Source: Diplonema papillatum
Lineage: Eukaryota > Euglenozoa > Diplonemea > Diplonemida > Diplonemidae
NCBI GenBank assembly: GCA_030068145.1
Contig: JAPJBO010000254.1
Location: 124,001 to 188,000, forward strand
Reading direction: 5' to 3'
DNA: 64,000 bases
Numbering within the stretch: the first letter of the stretch is position 1; every line of letters starts with the position of its first letter. Shown piece by piece: positions 22,255 to 32,500 of the stretch. Under the pieces are notes generated by a model. The model ran no database searches and was not told the DNA's origin. It worked only from the letters and a program-made list of their open reading frames with translations. The translations under genes were made by a program, and so were the position numbers.

Positions 22255-22400
22255 CGGCAACACTGCTGTCCTGTCTGCAGACACTCAGGTTCCGCGCTAT
22301 TGATGGTCCGCCTTGTGCGTCCATGGCTGTAAGAACCGAAGAACGGCGCAGACGGGACCAGTGCGGTGTTGATCACGTATCCATCCCAAGCACGGTCTTG
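22255..22400 (+). repeat. GCAGACGGGACCAGTGCGG-type dispersed repeat
   Basis: Copy of the repeat at 9990-10100, with CTGTCTGCAGACACTCAGG, GTCCATGGCTG, GAACGGCGCAGACGGGACC and GGTGTTGATCACG. The following 22400-23000 holds two poly-T or poly-A dominated stretches and no gene. Confidence 0.65.
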
Positions 22401-22859
22401 CAACCCCTCCCCCACCTGCTGCTACTTTTTCCCCATTCCCAAATCCTGACCCCACGCACGCAATCAATAAGTGAAGGCCGCTGGCCTTTCTCACTTTCTC
22501 CCCCTCCCCTCATCCGTCCCCCCTTTGCGAACGAAACATTCCAGCGTTTTTTTTTTTTCCTGTCTACTTTGTCTCTTAGTAGTACAGTATGTACCGAAGG
22601 CGAACAACAGCGGTTGCACAGCATTAAACGGTAAGCGAAGCCACGAACTGATTTACGCGTCGTCCCGATCAGAGTTCCCGTGGGACTTGAGCTGATCCTA
22701 TTCGCTTATCAGTGCGGACTCGGAAGTTATCACAGCAGCAGCAAGCTTTCTTCGAAAAACTCCCTTGGTCGGCCTAGGTGAAAAGAAGGTGTCCGTGCGA
22801 AAAATGTGAAGCGACAGATAAACAAGGACCACCCGGCCGGCGTGAGGCCCTTGTTTTCC

Positions 22860-22891
<32 letters not shown>

Positions 22892-23004
22892 GAATATGCA
22901 CCTGCTTTTTGCGCAGGAAGTAATCGAAGAGGGCGCCGAGGAGGTGTGCTGTAGCTCCCAGAAGTAGAACGACACATGCACACACGCAAACGCCACTTGG
23001 GCTA

Positions 23005-23335
23005 TACCGTACTTGGAATAATGTCGAACTGGACTAAAGCTGGAACGGGTAAATGGCAGACCGGGTAAAACCTGGGACACCCGGGTATCTCAGGTAGTCT
23101 CCTGCGTGACTGCACCAGTGGTGGTCCTGCAGCCTCCTACGACAGCGGCATCTAGGGGTCGAGCTGAGTATTGAGCAGCGGGCAAGCACCAGGGTCGCGA
23201 TGTTCTGCAAAGTACACAAAGTCGCAAACCCCGAAAAAGAAATAATGCCACCGGGTAAAACCTGGGACACCCGGCCCCATTTTTGGGGGATGTCCCAGGT
23301 TTTACCCGGTTCAACTATTAATCCAACTACGGTAC
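23005..23335. mobile_element. TIR element TACCGTAATTGG family, copy 2
   Basis: Begins TACCGTACTTGGAATAATG and ends AATCCAACTACGGTA. At 331 bp it is the longest of three copies. The interior contains two inverted CCGGGTAAAACCTGG blocks and a stretch shared with 54620-54800. Confidence 0.75.
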
Positions 23336-23543
23336 TCCGCTTCAGGGGTTACCCGTGATTGAATTCCACACCGGAAGCCGCCCAGGAGCTGTCTCTCCTC
23401 GTTTCTCTCGTTCCTTCTGCTTTCTCCCAAGTTGCTTTCCCCCAGGTATTTCAACTGCTGAACTGGCTCACCTTCGCTCTCTTTTCCTCGCGGTAATTAG
23501 TACGCGCATTGCTGCACAAGAACACGAAAAGAGACGGTCAGAC

Positions 23544-23783
23544 GGTACCAAGAAGACAGACAGTCACCTACTGCGGCACCATACTGAGGAGGGCCTACCG
23601 TAAGTAAGGTATGTGGACAATGGCCGAAACCACCAATGACCAACGACCAAGGTACCCACCGATCCTCTTACCTCGTGTAACCACCACTCTTACGACACTC
23701 AGAGCACAAAGGATATCTCCCCATAACGACGAAGGTCACCCGAAGACTTTAAAATCCCGGGGTTTCAAGCGAAGTGTCACTCT
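23544..23783 (+). repeat. ~240-bp dispersed repeat, copy 2
   Basis: Near-identical to 2583-2830. Its 3' part encodes SPEDFKIPGFQAKCHSKK, a variant of the dispersed family core, and ends in an A-run. Confidence 0.85.
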
Positions 23784-23799
23784 AAAAAAAAAAAAAAAG

Positions 23800-24017
23800 A
23801 GACTAACCCAAACAAGTTCTGCCGGTAGAGTAAACCTGCCTAAAGAAATCAACTGCCTTCGGGTGGGCTAGTCTGACACTTGCTGTCGTCGGGAAAAAAA
23901 AAAAGGACGTTAACCCAAACAACTTCCGCCGGTAGAGAAATCTTGCCTAAAGGAATCAACTGCCTTCGGGTAGGCTAGTCTGACACTAGTTGTCGTCGGA
24001 AAAAAAAAAAAAAAAAC
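23800..24017 (+). repeat. SINE-like units with A-tails, second pair
   Basis: Two units (about 23800-23902 and 23905-24017) match those at 4237-4455 and each ends in a long A-run. The second A-run abuts the LINE fragment, as if the unit had been placed at its truncated 5' end. Confidence 0.55.
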
Positions 24018-24027
24018 AAAAGAAGGC

Positions 24028-24924
24028 AGAGGCGCTGTCGGAATTTGCGTCAACGGCAAGGCCTACGGTGCGAAGATCCATGGGAGGATCAGCTCGAGCA
24101 CACAAGCAGAACTGTGCGCGATGATGGTTCTAGCGACTGCTGTGAAGGAAGTCAAGCCCCACGCGATGGCCAAGCCGCGAAGCGACAGCATGAGCGCCAT
24201 CGCCCGGTCAAGGAGCCCCCGCAAAGTCGCCATGGTGCTGTGCACCCTCCCAGATGTGCAGTGCGCCAGGGGACACAGCGACAATGACGACATCAACGCA
24301 GCAGACGCCGCAGCAAACGCCGCTTACGAAAACAGCGGCACATTCAACGTCGAATGGTGCTACCGCAAGGCCAACGTTGCCAGGCTGTGCCAACGGTGGC
24401 AAGAAGACGATACCGAAGACGACAATGGTGACCTGGTGCAACTCGAAGAAAACGGACTCTTCGTGAGGAGAAACCGTACCGACAGTCGCGACACCGCGGT
24501 CCGTAAGCGACTATCTTCCGATGTACCACCTCGCTGCCTCAGCGCACAAGCCCTGCGGACGCTGCGGAACCTGCATGGAGCTACGGACCTCCTCCAAGCA
24601 CTCACCCGTAGAGCCATCATGCCGTTCAAAACCCGCAACGAGTGCGCCGTAGAAGGCTGCTACCACCGAGGAAGTGCAGATCACGTCCTGACGGCTTGCG
24701 ACGAACGACATATACTATGCTACGGACCCGAAGCCAACCTCACGCGCATCTTTGGACAGAGTGAGGTAACCTACAGGCAAATATTGGATGATTTTGCGGC
24801 CCGCAACACAGCAGTCATGCTGTCCGTTTGCGCACGAGTCCGCTACCAGGAGCCCAGCGGAAAAGCAACAGAATGGGCCACTTGGCTAATGCACGAGATC
24901 AAGTCTAGCTCGAAGATACGATAA
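24028..24924 (+). mobile_element. 5'-truncated LINE: RNase H plus C-terminal zinc knuckle
   Basis: The frame is open from about 24028 to the stop at 24924 (~298 codons). It starts mid-domain with GAVGICVNGKAYGAKIHG and STQAELCAMMVLATA, then KPRSDSMSAI and GHSDNDDINAADAAANAA. These are the Glu, Asp and final Asp regions of a LINE-type RNase H; the first catalytic Asp would lie in the missing 5' part. Near the end CAVEGCYHRGSADHVLTAC gives the C-x4-C-x8-H-x4-C pattern (two Cys, His, Cys) common after LINE RT and RNase H. No RT or endonuclease is present, so this is a dead, truncated insertion in otherwise good frame, suggesting it is fairly recent. Confidence 0.8.
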
Positions 24925-24985
24925 CACAAAACATTTATTTTGGGAACCCCACCGATCGCCACAAGCACGTACTAAGCTGAACTCC

Positions 24986-25055
24986 ACAAGCATACAAAAG
25001 GTCGAAAAACACCAATCTGTACGTCCATTCGGGATCGTTGGAAACACAAAAACAA
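24986..25055 (+). repeat. GGTCGAAAGACACCAA dispersed repeat next to LINE end
   Basis: Lies about 65 bp past the LINE stop in the same orientation, so it may be the LINE 3' untranslated end. Other copies lie at 283-345 and 55776-55835 and inside each hydrolase promoter unit (about 41400, 42150, 42905 and 43680). Confidence 0.6.
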
Positions 25056-25440
25056 TAGCCGAGTTTTCAGGTGGGCCCTTTCCGCGCGCCCTTGCCGCAA
25101 AGAAAGAGGCCCACTCACGTTCTGCGCTGAATTTCGGTTCGGGGAGAATAGATCGCGCATGGTGTGTGGTTCCTTCAAGAGAGACTTCGCCAAGCGGAAG
25201 CCATGGACGCCTGATTGGATGTGTGGACGTACTATTCCGAGGGGCCCAGTAGTAGTCGGTCACAGTAGCAGTATTGTTGGTACTAAAATAGCAGTTAGTT
25301 GGCAGAGTGACTGCACGCAACTTACCAAATCAGACGAGTTTCCGCCGGTGCACACTAACGTGCACCCGTCATCACCGACGTTCTAAAACTCAGTGAAAAG
25401 CCGGAAAACAGGAAAAAAAACAGAGGGGGGTCTGCGAGGA
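25056..25440. other. intergenic with a leader-repeat copy
   Basis: No gene. A copy of the dispersed leader (TATTGTTGGTACTAAAATAG, AGTTGGCAGAGTGACTG, CAACTTACCAAATCAG) lies at about 25273-25365. Confidence 0.5.
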
Positions 25441-27791
25441 GAAGGAACCCCCCGCACAATGCCGCGTTCGCCTTGCTGGGGCGACCCGGGCGTGCCTAGC
25501 TTTCCGGCGCTCGGAGGCGAACGGAAAATAACGCTGGAAAAGACCGACCACACGCAGCAATAAACATACCAACCAGGCGGAGCTTCCGCTGTGCGATGTC
25601 TCACAACGACGTTCTTAAGCCCATCAAAAATTTGAAGCAGGAGAAAAACGGGTCTGCGGGAGGTAAAAGACCCCACAACAATGGGCGCTCGGAGGCGAAC
25701 GGAAAAATAACGCTGGAAAAAGACCGACCACACGCAGCAATAAACATACCAACCAGGCGGAACTTCCGCCAGTGCGATGTCTCACAACGACGTTCTTAAG
25801 CCCATCAAAAAATTGAAGCAGGAGAAAAAAAGGGTCTGCGGGAGGTAAAAGACCCCACAACAATGCCGCGTTCGCCTTGCTGGGGCGACCCGGGCGTGCC
25901 TAGCTTTCCGGCGCTCGGAGGCGAACGGAAAATAACGCTGGAAAAAGACCGACCACACGCAGCAATAAACACACCAACCAGGCGGAGCTTCCGCTGTGCG
26001 ATGTCTCACAACGACGTTCTTAAGCCCATCAAAAATTTGAAGCAGGAGAAAAAAGGGTCTGCGGGAGGTAAAAGACCCCACAACAATGCCGCGTTCGCCT
26101 TGCTGGGGCACCCGGGCGTGCCTAGCTTTCCGGCGCTCGGAGGCGAACGGAAAATAACGCTGGAAAAAGACCGACCACACGCGGCAAAAAACATACCAAC
26201 CAGGCGGAACTTCCGCCAGGTTGGTATCACAACGACGTTCTTAAGCTCATCAAAAAATTGAAGCAGGAGAAAAAAAAGGGTCTGCGGGAGGGAAAAGACC
26301 CCACAACAATGGGCGCTCGGAGGCGAACGGAAAATAACGCTGGAAAAAGACCGACCACACGCAGCAATAAACATACCAACCAGGCGGAACTTCCGCCAGT
26401 GCGATGTCTCACAACGACGTTCTTAAGCTCATCGAAAAATTGAAGCAGGAGAAAAAAAAGGGTCTGCGGGAGGTAAAATACCCCACAACAATGCCGCGTT
26501 CGCCTTGCTGGGGCGACCCGGGCGTGCCTCCCGCGGCAGAAGCTTTCCGGCGCTCGTCGGGCGCCGGCAGCACAACAGCGAGCACCGCCGCGTCGAGCAG
26601 GCGGGGCAGCCTGCAGGAGCAGCGACCGGGGCCCACCCGCGGCTCCTCGTCAAGCTCGATCACAGTCGCAATACCAACAATACATTTGTTGGTGCTAACA
26701 TCAGTAGTTGGCAGCGTACTGTACGCAAGTTATCAAAACTGCAATGTCACAACGACGTTAGAAAGCCAGAACAGGTGAAAATTAAAGGGGGTAGAAGGAA
26801 CCCCCGAACAATGCCGCGTTCGCCTTGCTGGGGCGACCCGGGCGTGCCTCCCGCGGCTACAGCGAGCACCGCCGCGTCGAGTAAGCGGGGCAGCCTGCAG
26901 GAGCAGCGACACCCGCGGCTCCTCGTCAAGCTCGATCACAGTCGCAATACCAACAATACATTTGTTGGTGCTAACATCAGTAGTTGGCAGCGTACTGTAC
27001 GCAAGTTATCAAAACCGCAATGTCACAACGACGTTAGAAAGCCAGAACAGGTGAAAATTAAAGGGGTAGAAGGACTCCCCGAACAATGCCGCGTTCGCCT
27101 TGCTGGGGCGACCCGGGCGTGCCTCCCGCGGCAACAGCGAGCACCGCCGCGTCGAGTAAGCGGGGCAGCCTGCAGGAGCAGCGAGCGGGGCCCACCCGCG
27201 GCTCCTCGTCAAGCTCGATCACAGTCGCAATACCAACAGTACAAATGTTGATGCCAACATCAGTAGTTGGCAGCGTACTGTACGCAACTTATCAAATCAC
27301 ATCAGTAATTTGACAGCGCACTTTATGCAGCCTCATCAAATCAGGCGAGGTTTCAACGAGTACACAAACCGCAATGTCACAACGACGTTAGCAAGCCAGA
27401 ACAGGTGAAAATAAAAGGGGGTAGAAGGAACCCCCGAACAATGCCGCGTTCGCCTTGCTGGGGCGACCCGGGCGTGCCTCCCGCGGCAACAGCGAGCACC
27501 GCCGCGTCGAGTAAGCGGGGCAGCCTGCAGGAGCAGCGACACCCGCGGCACCTCGTCAAGCTCGATCACAGTCGCAATACCAACAATACAAATGTTGATG
27601 CTAACATCAGTAGTTGGCAGCGTACTGTACGCAACTTGTCAAATCACATCAGTAATTTGGCAGCGCACTTTATGCAGCCTATCAAATCAGGCGAGTTTCA
27701 ACGAGTACACAAACCGCAATGTCACAATGACGTTAGAAAGCCAGAACAGGTGAAATAAAAGGGGGCAGAGGGGTAGAAGGAACCCCGAACA
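25441..27791 (+). repeat. ladder of short kinesin 5'-end copies
   Basis: Seven copies of the kinesin start, with ATGs at 25459, 25863, 26086, 26491, 26811, 27086 and 27441, each beginning MPRSPCWGDPGVP. The first three keep only about 40 coding bases before joining other sequence. The next four carry up to about SSSSSITVA. Two more spacer units without the ATG lie at about 25683 and 26311. Between copies are shared upstream blocks (TCTCACAACGACGTTCTTAA, AAATTGAAGCAGGAGAAAAA). From 26670 on, the dispersed leader GTAGTTGGCAGCGTACTGTA is built into the unit. Copies nearer the gene contain more of it. Confidence 0.85.
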
Positions 27792-28370
27792 ATGCCGCGT
27801 TCGCCTTGCTGGGGTGACCCGGGCGTGCCTCCCGCGGCAGAAGCTTTCCGGCGCTCGTCGGGCGCCGACAGCACAACAGCGAGCACCGCCGCGTCGAGCA
27901 GGCGGGGCAGCCTGCAGGAGCAGCGAGCGGGGCCCGCGCGCGGCTCCTCGTCAAGCTCGGTGACGGTGGCGGTGCGCGTCCGGCCGATGGCGCACGGCGG
28001 CGGCGGCGGCGCCGCCGCCGCCGGTGCTGAAGGCCACGGGCACTTCGATATCGGTCCTGCACGCGGCGGCGGAGAAGCAGGTGTCCAACCGGTTCACCAT
28101 CGACCACGTGTACTGGTCGGTGCCCTCGCACGCTTCAAGCGTCGAGTACGCCACGCAGAAGATGGTGTACAAGGTCCTCGATGATGCTCTGCAAGGCTAC
28201 CATTCATCGCCCCTCGCGTACGGGCAAACCGGCTCGGGAAAGACGTACTCGGGTAGCCGAACGGTAGGCCAAAGTGGCCAAAATCTGGAAAATCTGAAAT
28301 GTTTGCTAAAAAGTTGCTACGTACATTTTCAGGGTGAAAAACAATTTTGTTTGGTTTGGTACCCTTAAGG
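27792..28370 (+). pseudogene. truncated kinesin first-exon copy 8
   Basis: Matches the real exon from the ATG to GQTGSGKTYS (about 460 bp), then switches to unrelated sequence GGGTAGCCGAACGGTAGGCC at 28249. Relative to the intact gene it has a frame change in the Gly/Ala-rich stretch near 28005-28020 and lacks the AAAARP and DLGGK segments, so it cannot make a motor. It is part of an 854-bp unit repeated exactly once more. Confidence 0.85.
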
Positions 28371-28645
28371 GCATTTTTTTGGCCACCCTTAAGGAAATAA
28401 ACGAATTGTTTGGCAGGATCAAATAGTTGTAGTGTTTTTAGACAACCAGACGCGTGTCGAATAACTGTTATTATTTGATCGCCTCACGCTTCAGAGGCGA
28501 ACGCGTGGGGGAAAAGACCGACCACACGCAGCAATAAACTTACCAGCTTCCGCCAGTGCGATGTCTCACAACGACGTTCTTAAACTCATCAAAAAATTGA
28601 AGCAGGAGAAAAAAAGGGTCTGGGGAAGGGAAAAGACCCCGAACA

Positions 28646-29224
28646 ATGCCGCGTTCGCCTTGCTGGGGCGACCCGGGCGTGCCTCCCGCGGCAGAAGCTT
28701 TCCGGCGCTCGTCGGGCGCCGACAGCACAACAGCGAGCACCGCCGCGTCGAGCAGGCGGGGCAGCCTGCAGGAGCAGCGAGCGGGGCCCGCGCGCGGCTC
28801 CTCGTCAAGCTCGGTGACGGTGGCGGTGCGCGTCCGGCCGATGGCGCACGGCGGCGGCGGCGGCGCCGCCGCCGCCGGTGCTGAAGGCCACGGGCACTTC
28901 GATATCGGTCCTGCACGCGGCGGCGGAGAAGCAGGTGTCCAACCGGTTCACCATCGACCACGTGTACTGGTCGGTGCCCTCGCACGCTTCAAGCGTCGAG
29001 TACGCCACGCAGAAGATGGTGTACAAGGTCCTCGATGATGCTCTGCAAGGCTACCATTCATCGCCCCTCGCGTACGGGCAAACCGGCTCGGGAAAGACGT
29101 ACTCGGGTAGCCGAACGGTAGGCCAAAGTGGCCAAAATCTGGAAAATCTGAAATGTTTGCTAAAAAGTTGCTACGTACATTTTCAGGGTGAAAAACAATT
29201 TTGTTTGGTTTGGTACCCTTAAGG
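28646..29224 (+). pseudogene. truncated kinesin first-exon copy 9
   Basis: Looks identical to copy 8, exactly 854 bp downstream; the intact gene starts another 854 bp on. After the P-loop it carries the same ~260-bp foreign insert, with the palindromic CCCTTAAGGG stretch near 29215. It then returns to a degraded version of the exon sequence that follows the P-loop (GAGGCGAACGCG). Confidence 0.85.
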
Positions 29225-29499
29225 GCATTTTTTTGGCCACCCTTAAGGAAATAAACGAATTGTTTGGCAGGATCAAATAGTTGTAGTGTTTTTAGACAAC
29301 CAGACGCGTGTCGAATAACTGTTATTATTTGATCGCCTCACGCTTCAGAGGCGAACGCGTGGGGGAAAAGACCGACCACACGCAGCAATAAACTTACCAG
29401 CTTCCGCCAGTGCGATGTCTCACAACGACGTTCTTAAACTCATCAAAAAATTGAAGCAGGAGAAAAAAAGGGTCTGGGGAAGGGAAAAGACCCCGAACA

Positions 29500-30831
29500 A
29501 TGCCGCGTTCGCCTTGCTGGGGCGACCCGGGCGTGCCTCCCGCGGCAGAAGCTTTCCGGCGCTCGTCGGGCGCCGACAGCACAACAGCGAGCACCGCCGC
29601 GTCGAGCAGGCGGGGCAGCCTGCAGGAGCAGCGAGCGGGGCCCGCGCGCGGCTCCTCGTCAAGCTCGGTGACGGTGGCGGTGCGCGTCCGGCCGATGGCG
29701 CACGGCGGCGGCGGCGCCGCGCCGCCGGTGCTGAAGGCCACGGGCACTTCGATATCGGTCCTGCACGCGGCGGCCGCGGCGCGGCCGGAGAAGCAGGTGT
29801 CCAACCGGTTCACCTTCGACCACGTGTACTGGTCGGTGCCCTCGCACGCTTCAAGCGTCGAGTACGCCACGCAGAAGATGGTGTACAAAGACCTCGGCGG
29901 CAAGGTCCTCGACGACGCTCTGCAAGGCTACCATTCATCGCTCCTCGCGTACGGGCAAACCGGCTCGGGAAAGACGTACTCTCTCTTCGGAGGCGAACGC
30001 GAGCGCGGGAAGAAGACGGACTACACCCAGCAGGGCATCGTACCGAGGCTCGTGCACGCGCTGTACGAGAGGGTAGCCGACGACGAGTTGTCGACGGAGT
30101 TCAGCGTGGAGCTTTCGTTTTACCAGATTTACATGGAGAGGGTGACGTGTCTGCTGAGTGGGACGGGGGAGGTGTTGAAGGTGCGGGAGCACCCGTCGAC
30201 GGGGCCGTACGTCGAGGACTTGACGACGGTACACTGCCCGACGAAGAAGGCGATGACGCGGCACCTGAGCGCTGGGAACCGGTTTCGCAAGGTTTCGCAC
30301 ACGAAGCAGAACTCCCGGAGCTCGCGCAGCCACGCGATCATCTCCATACGGCTGACGCAGCGGGCCCCGGGCGAGGGCGGGCAGGCTGGGCGCCGCAGTG
30401 CGCCGGGCACAGAGCTGCACACGACCAGTTCGAGCAAGATCAGCCTGGTAGACCTAGCTGGATCGGAGCGCATTTCGAAGTCGGGGGCGGCGGGCGCCGG
30501 CGTGGCCGAAACGTCGTCCATCAACCAGTCGCTGTCAGTCCTCGGCCACGTCATCGCGAACCTCGCATCCCGGATACCCCCCACGCACCCCAGCAGGGCC
30601 GCCGGGCCTGCCCAGCGCCGCGGGCTCGGCGGCCACGTGCCGTACCGCGACTCGATGCTGACGTGGCTGCTCAAGGAGAGCCTCGGCGGCAACAGCAAGA
30701 CGGTGATGCTCGCCACAGTGTCCGCCGCGCCGCAGGACCGCGAGGAGACGCTGTCGACCCTCCGGTACGCGGACCAGGCGAAGAAGATCGAGAACCACGC
30801 AGTCGTCAACGACGCGACGTCTATGAAAACG
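29500..30831 (+). CDS. kinesin-3-like motor, exon 1 (motor domain)
   Basis: Exon 1 gives 444 residues and covers the whole motor. After a Ser-rich leader (1-60) come SVTVAVRVRP, the P-loop GQTGSGKT at about 152, the kinesin-3-type KVREHPSTGPYVEDL near 227, switch I NSRSSRSH at about 271, switch II DLAGSE at about 318, then ETSSINQSLSVLGHVI, VPYRDSMLTWLLKESLGGNSK and STLRYADQAKKIENHAVVND. These mark an ATP-driven microtubule motor, and the GPYVE signature favours kinesin-3. The start is the ATG that is also repeated in the upstream copies. The exon ends in phase 0 before GTGCGT. It joins exon 2 at 32501; the full protein is about 2,865 residues. Confidence 0.92.
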
Positions 30832-30848
30832 GTGCGTTTTTTTTTTTG

Positions 30849-31382
30849 TGTTAACAATGCATTGTTGGTACTAAAAATTAGTAGTTGGCAGCGTACTAAA
30901 AGCAACTCACCAAATCAGGTGAAAAGCCGCTAGTGCGCACAAACAAAAAGAACACAAAATGGCTATTCCCACCAGAGACGACCTCGACTTGTCCGTGGTG
31001 AAGTGGAAGGACGTGCCCGTTCCGAAAGCGGATGAGCCGGACGGGGTGAAGAAGGCCATGCCGAGCGAGCAATGCGTGTTCTACCCGACGCTAGTGCGCA
31101 CAAACAAACGGAAGCGCCATACTATTTTTTCTCTGTGTGCACAATGCATTGCACTGCCTAAATATACAACCCAGCCCTTTCTTGCTCTAAGAGAACCCAT
31201 TCATGAACGGTCAGACGGAGACCCTAAACCCCCGGAATTTCAAGCGAACTTTAACTCTAAAAAGGGAGAACCCAGATTTACATGTGTTTCGTGTGGGTTA
31301 CAGCACATCCACCTCCTCTGAGATTGGAATATTGTCGCGATAGAGGGAGTCATCGGCGGCCGATGAGTACCACACTATGTTT
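30849..31382 (+). CDS. dispersed-family small Cys-pair protein, open copy C (within kinesin intron)
   Basis: The leader (TTAACAATGCATTGTTGG, then GTAGTTGGCAGCGTACT) is followed by an ATG at 30959 and 120 codons ending at 31321. The protein starts MAIPTRDDLDLSVVKWKDVP and contains EQCVFYP, CAQC, DPKPPEFQANFNSKK and RFTCVSCG. The PPEFQANFNSKK block corresponds to the short DNA motif scattered through the window. The two C-x2-C pairs could bind zinc. After the stop, GGAATATTGTCGCGATAG and GAGTACCACACTA recur in inverted form near 8905-8960. The function is unknown. It may be a passenger gene of an element inserted in the intron. Confidence 0.45.
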
Positions 31383-31523
31383 CGAGACTGGAGGTCCCAT
31401 GAACATGCAGTGTGAATAGCCTCTATTCGAGCCAACCCCACTTTTCTCTACACTCAAAAGTGTATTGTTTTTTTTTGGAGCTGGGGATGTGCAAAGCTAG
31501 CTTTTTTTCCCCTGCCAAAGTGC

Positions 31524-31600
31524 AAAGGGGTGGCAGAGTGAGCAGGCGTCGGCCTTCAGGCCGGTAGACCCGGGTTCGAACCCCGCCCATCACACTTTTT
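31524..31600 (+). tRNA. tRNA-like sequence with pol III signals (probable pseudogene)
   Basis: An A-box-like TGGCAGAGTGAGCAGG (31531-31546) and a B-box-like GGTTCGAACCC (31573-31583) are spaced as in a tRNA, and a T5 terminator follows at 31596. A short hairpin with GGCC stems sits where the anticodon arm should be. I cannot form a proper 7-bp acceptor stem, so it is more likely a tRNA-derived relic or SINE head than a working tRNA. Confidence 0.35.
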
Positions 31601-31754
31601 CGGTCGAAGATAGTTTTCGAGGTTTGTTGCGTTTCGGGGTCCAATGTGACCGAAATTTGCATTTTTTGCGGAGTTTCTCAGTAGCTCGCGGTATTTGGGT
31701 CACCATGGGAAACGGAGTCGGGGGGGGTCCGGGGGGGTCTCCCCCCGGGTACTT

Positions 31755-31960
31755 GGGCCGAACTTGCCAACACAGCCGAACTCAGCATCACCAAACGAAC
31801 TTTGCTTCGCCCGAACTTTGCTTTGCTTCACCAGAACTTAGCTTCGCCCGAACTCAGCTGCGTCCGAACTTTGGTTCACCAGAAATTTGCATCGCCCAAA
31901 CTTAGCATCGCCCGAACTTAGCTGCGCCCGAACTTTACCGTTTCCCGAACTTTAACAGCT
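31755..31960. repeat. degenerate GCCCGAACTTAGC array
   Basis: About ten imperfect units of roughly 15-20 bp built on CGCCCGAACTTAGCTTCG and its variants. Within kinesin intron 1. Confidence 0.7.
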
Positions 31961-32164
31961 GCCTCCCGTCTCGCCCCGCGCTGGCCTTTAGCCGAGCGCA
32001 CGTACTTGTTATAAGTTTGCGATTTCGCAACTGGCAGTCTCCTCAAGTATTTGCCTACTACAAAGCCACGTGCTTATACGAAAGTTACTAAAAAAACAAC
32101 GGTACCAGGTAATCCCCCGGAGTCTCAAGCGAACCTTAACTCAAGAGGAAGCGCAAACGCCTTT

Positions 32165-32300
32165 GTTTGTCGTATACGATCGAAGTATACAACCGAAGTA
32201 TACGACCGTAGTATGCGACGACCGAATTATACGACCGAAGTATACGACCGAATTATACGACCGAAGTATACGACCGAATTATACGATCGAAGTTTACGAC
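32165..32300. repeat. 13-bp GACCGAATTATAC array
   Basis: About ten alternating units of GACCGAAGTATAC and GACCGAATTATAC, slightly degenerate. Within kinesin intron 1, 200 bp before its acceptor. Confidence 0.85.
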
Positions 32301-32500
32301 CCCTCGCACAAGAACCCACGAAAAAGGAAAACGCTTTACGGCGAATTACCCGTACCGCTCCGCCCTGCGCAACGCAGAGCAACGCAAGGCACCCAGCTCA
32401 CATGTTCAACCGGACAATCTAAACCACTGAGCCAGCAAACCCTCAAAAAAAACACGCAAGAAAAACAAGCAACGAAGCAGCACCAAAGTAAACCACTCAG

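Larger units (their letters stand above)
30832..32500 (+). other. kinesin intron 1 (1,669 bp) packed with repeats
   Basis: Donor GTGCGT follows codon 444 and the acceptor is CACTCAG before GTCATCGAC, both phase 0. Joining gives AVVNDATSMKT then VIDELTLEVQSLQ, a sensible neck-to-coil transition. The intron holds the dispersed leader and open frame (30849-31382), a tRNA-like sequence, two degenerate arrays and a family tail (32018-32082). Confidence 0.8.

Noticed and set aside
24045-24296. Separate small genes at the LINE locus on either strand
   Set aside because: The plus frame reads as LINE RNase H from 24028 on; the others are shadows.
29415-30854. A 479-codon frame overlapping the kinesin motor
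   Set aside because: It is the neighbouring frame of the motor exon and has no motif; the ATG at 29500 frame carries every kinesin signature.
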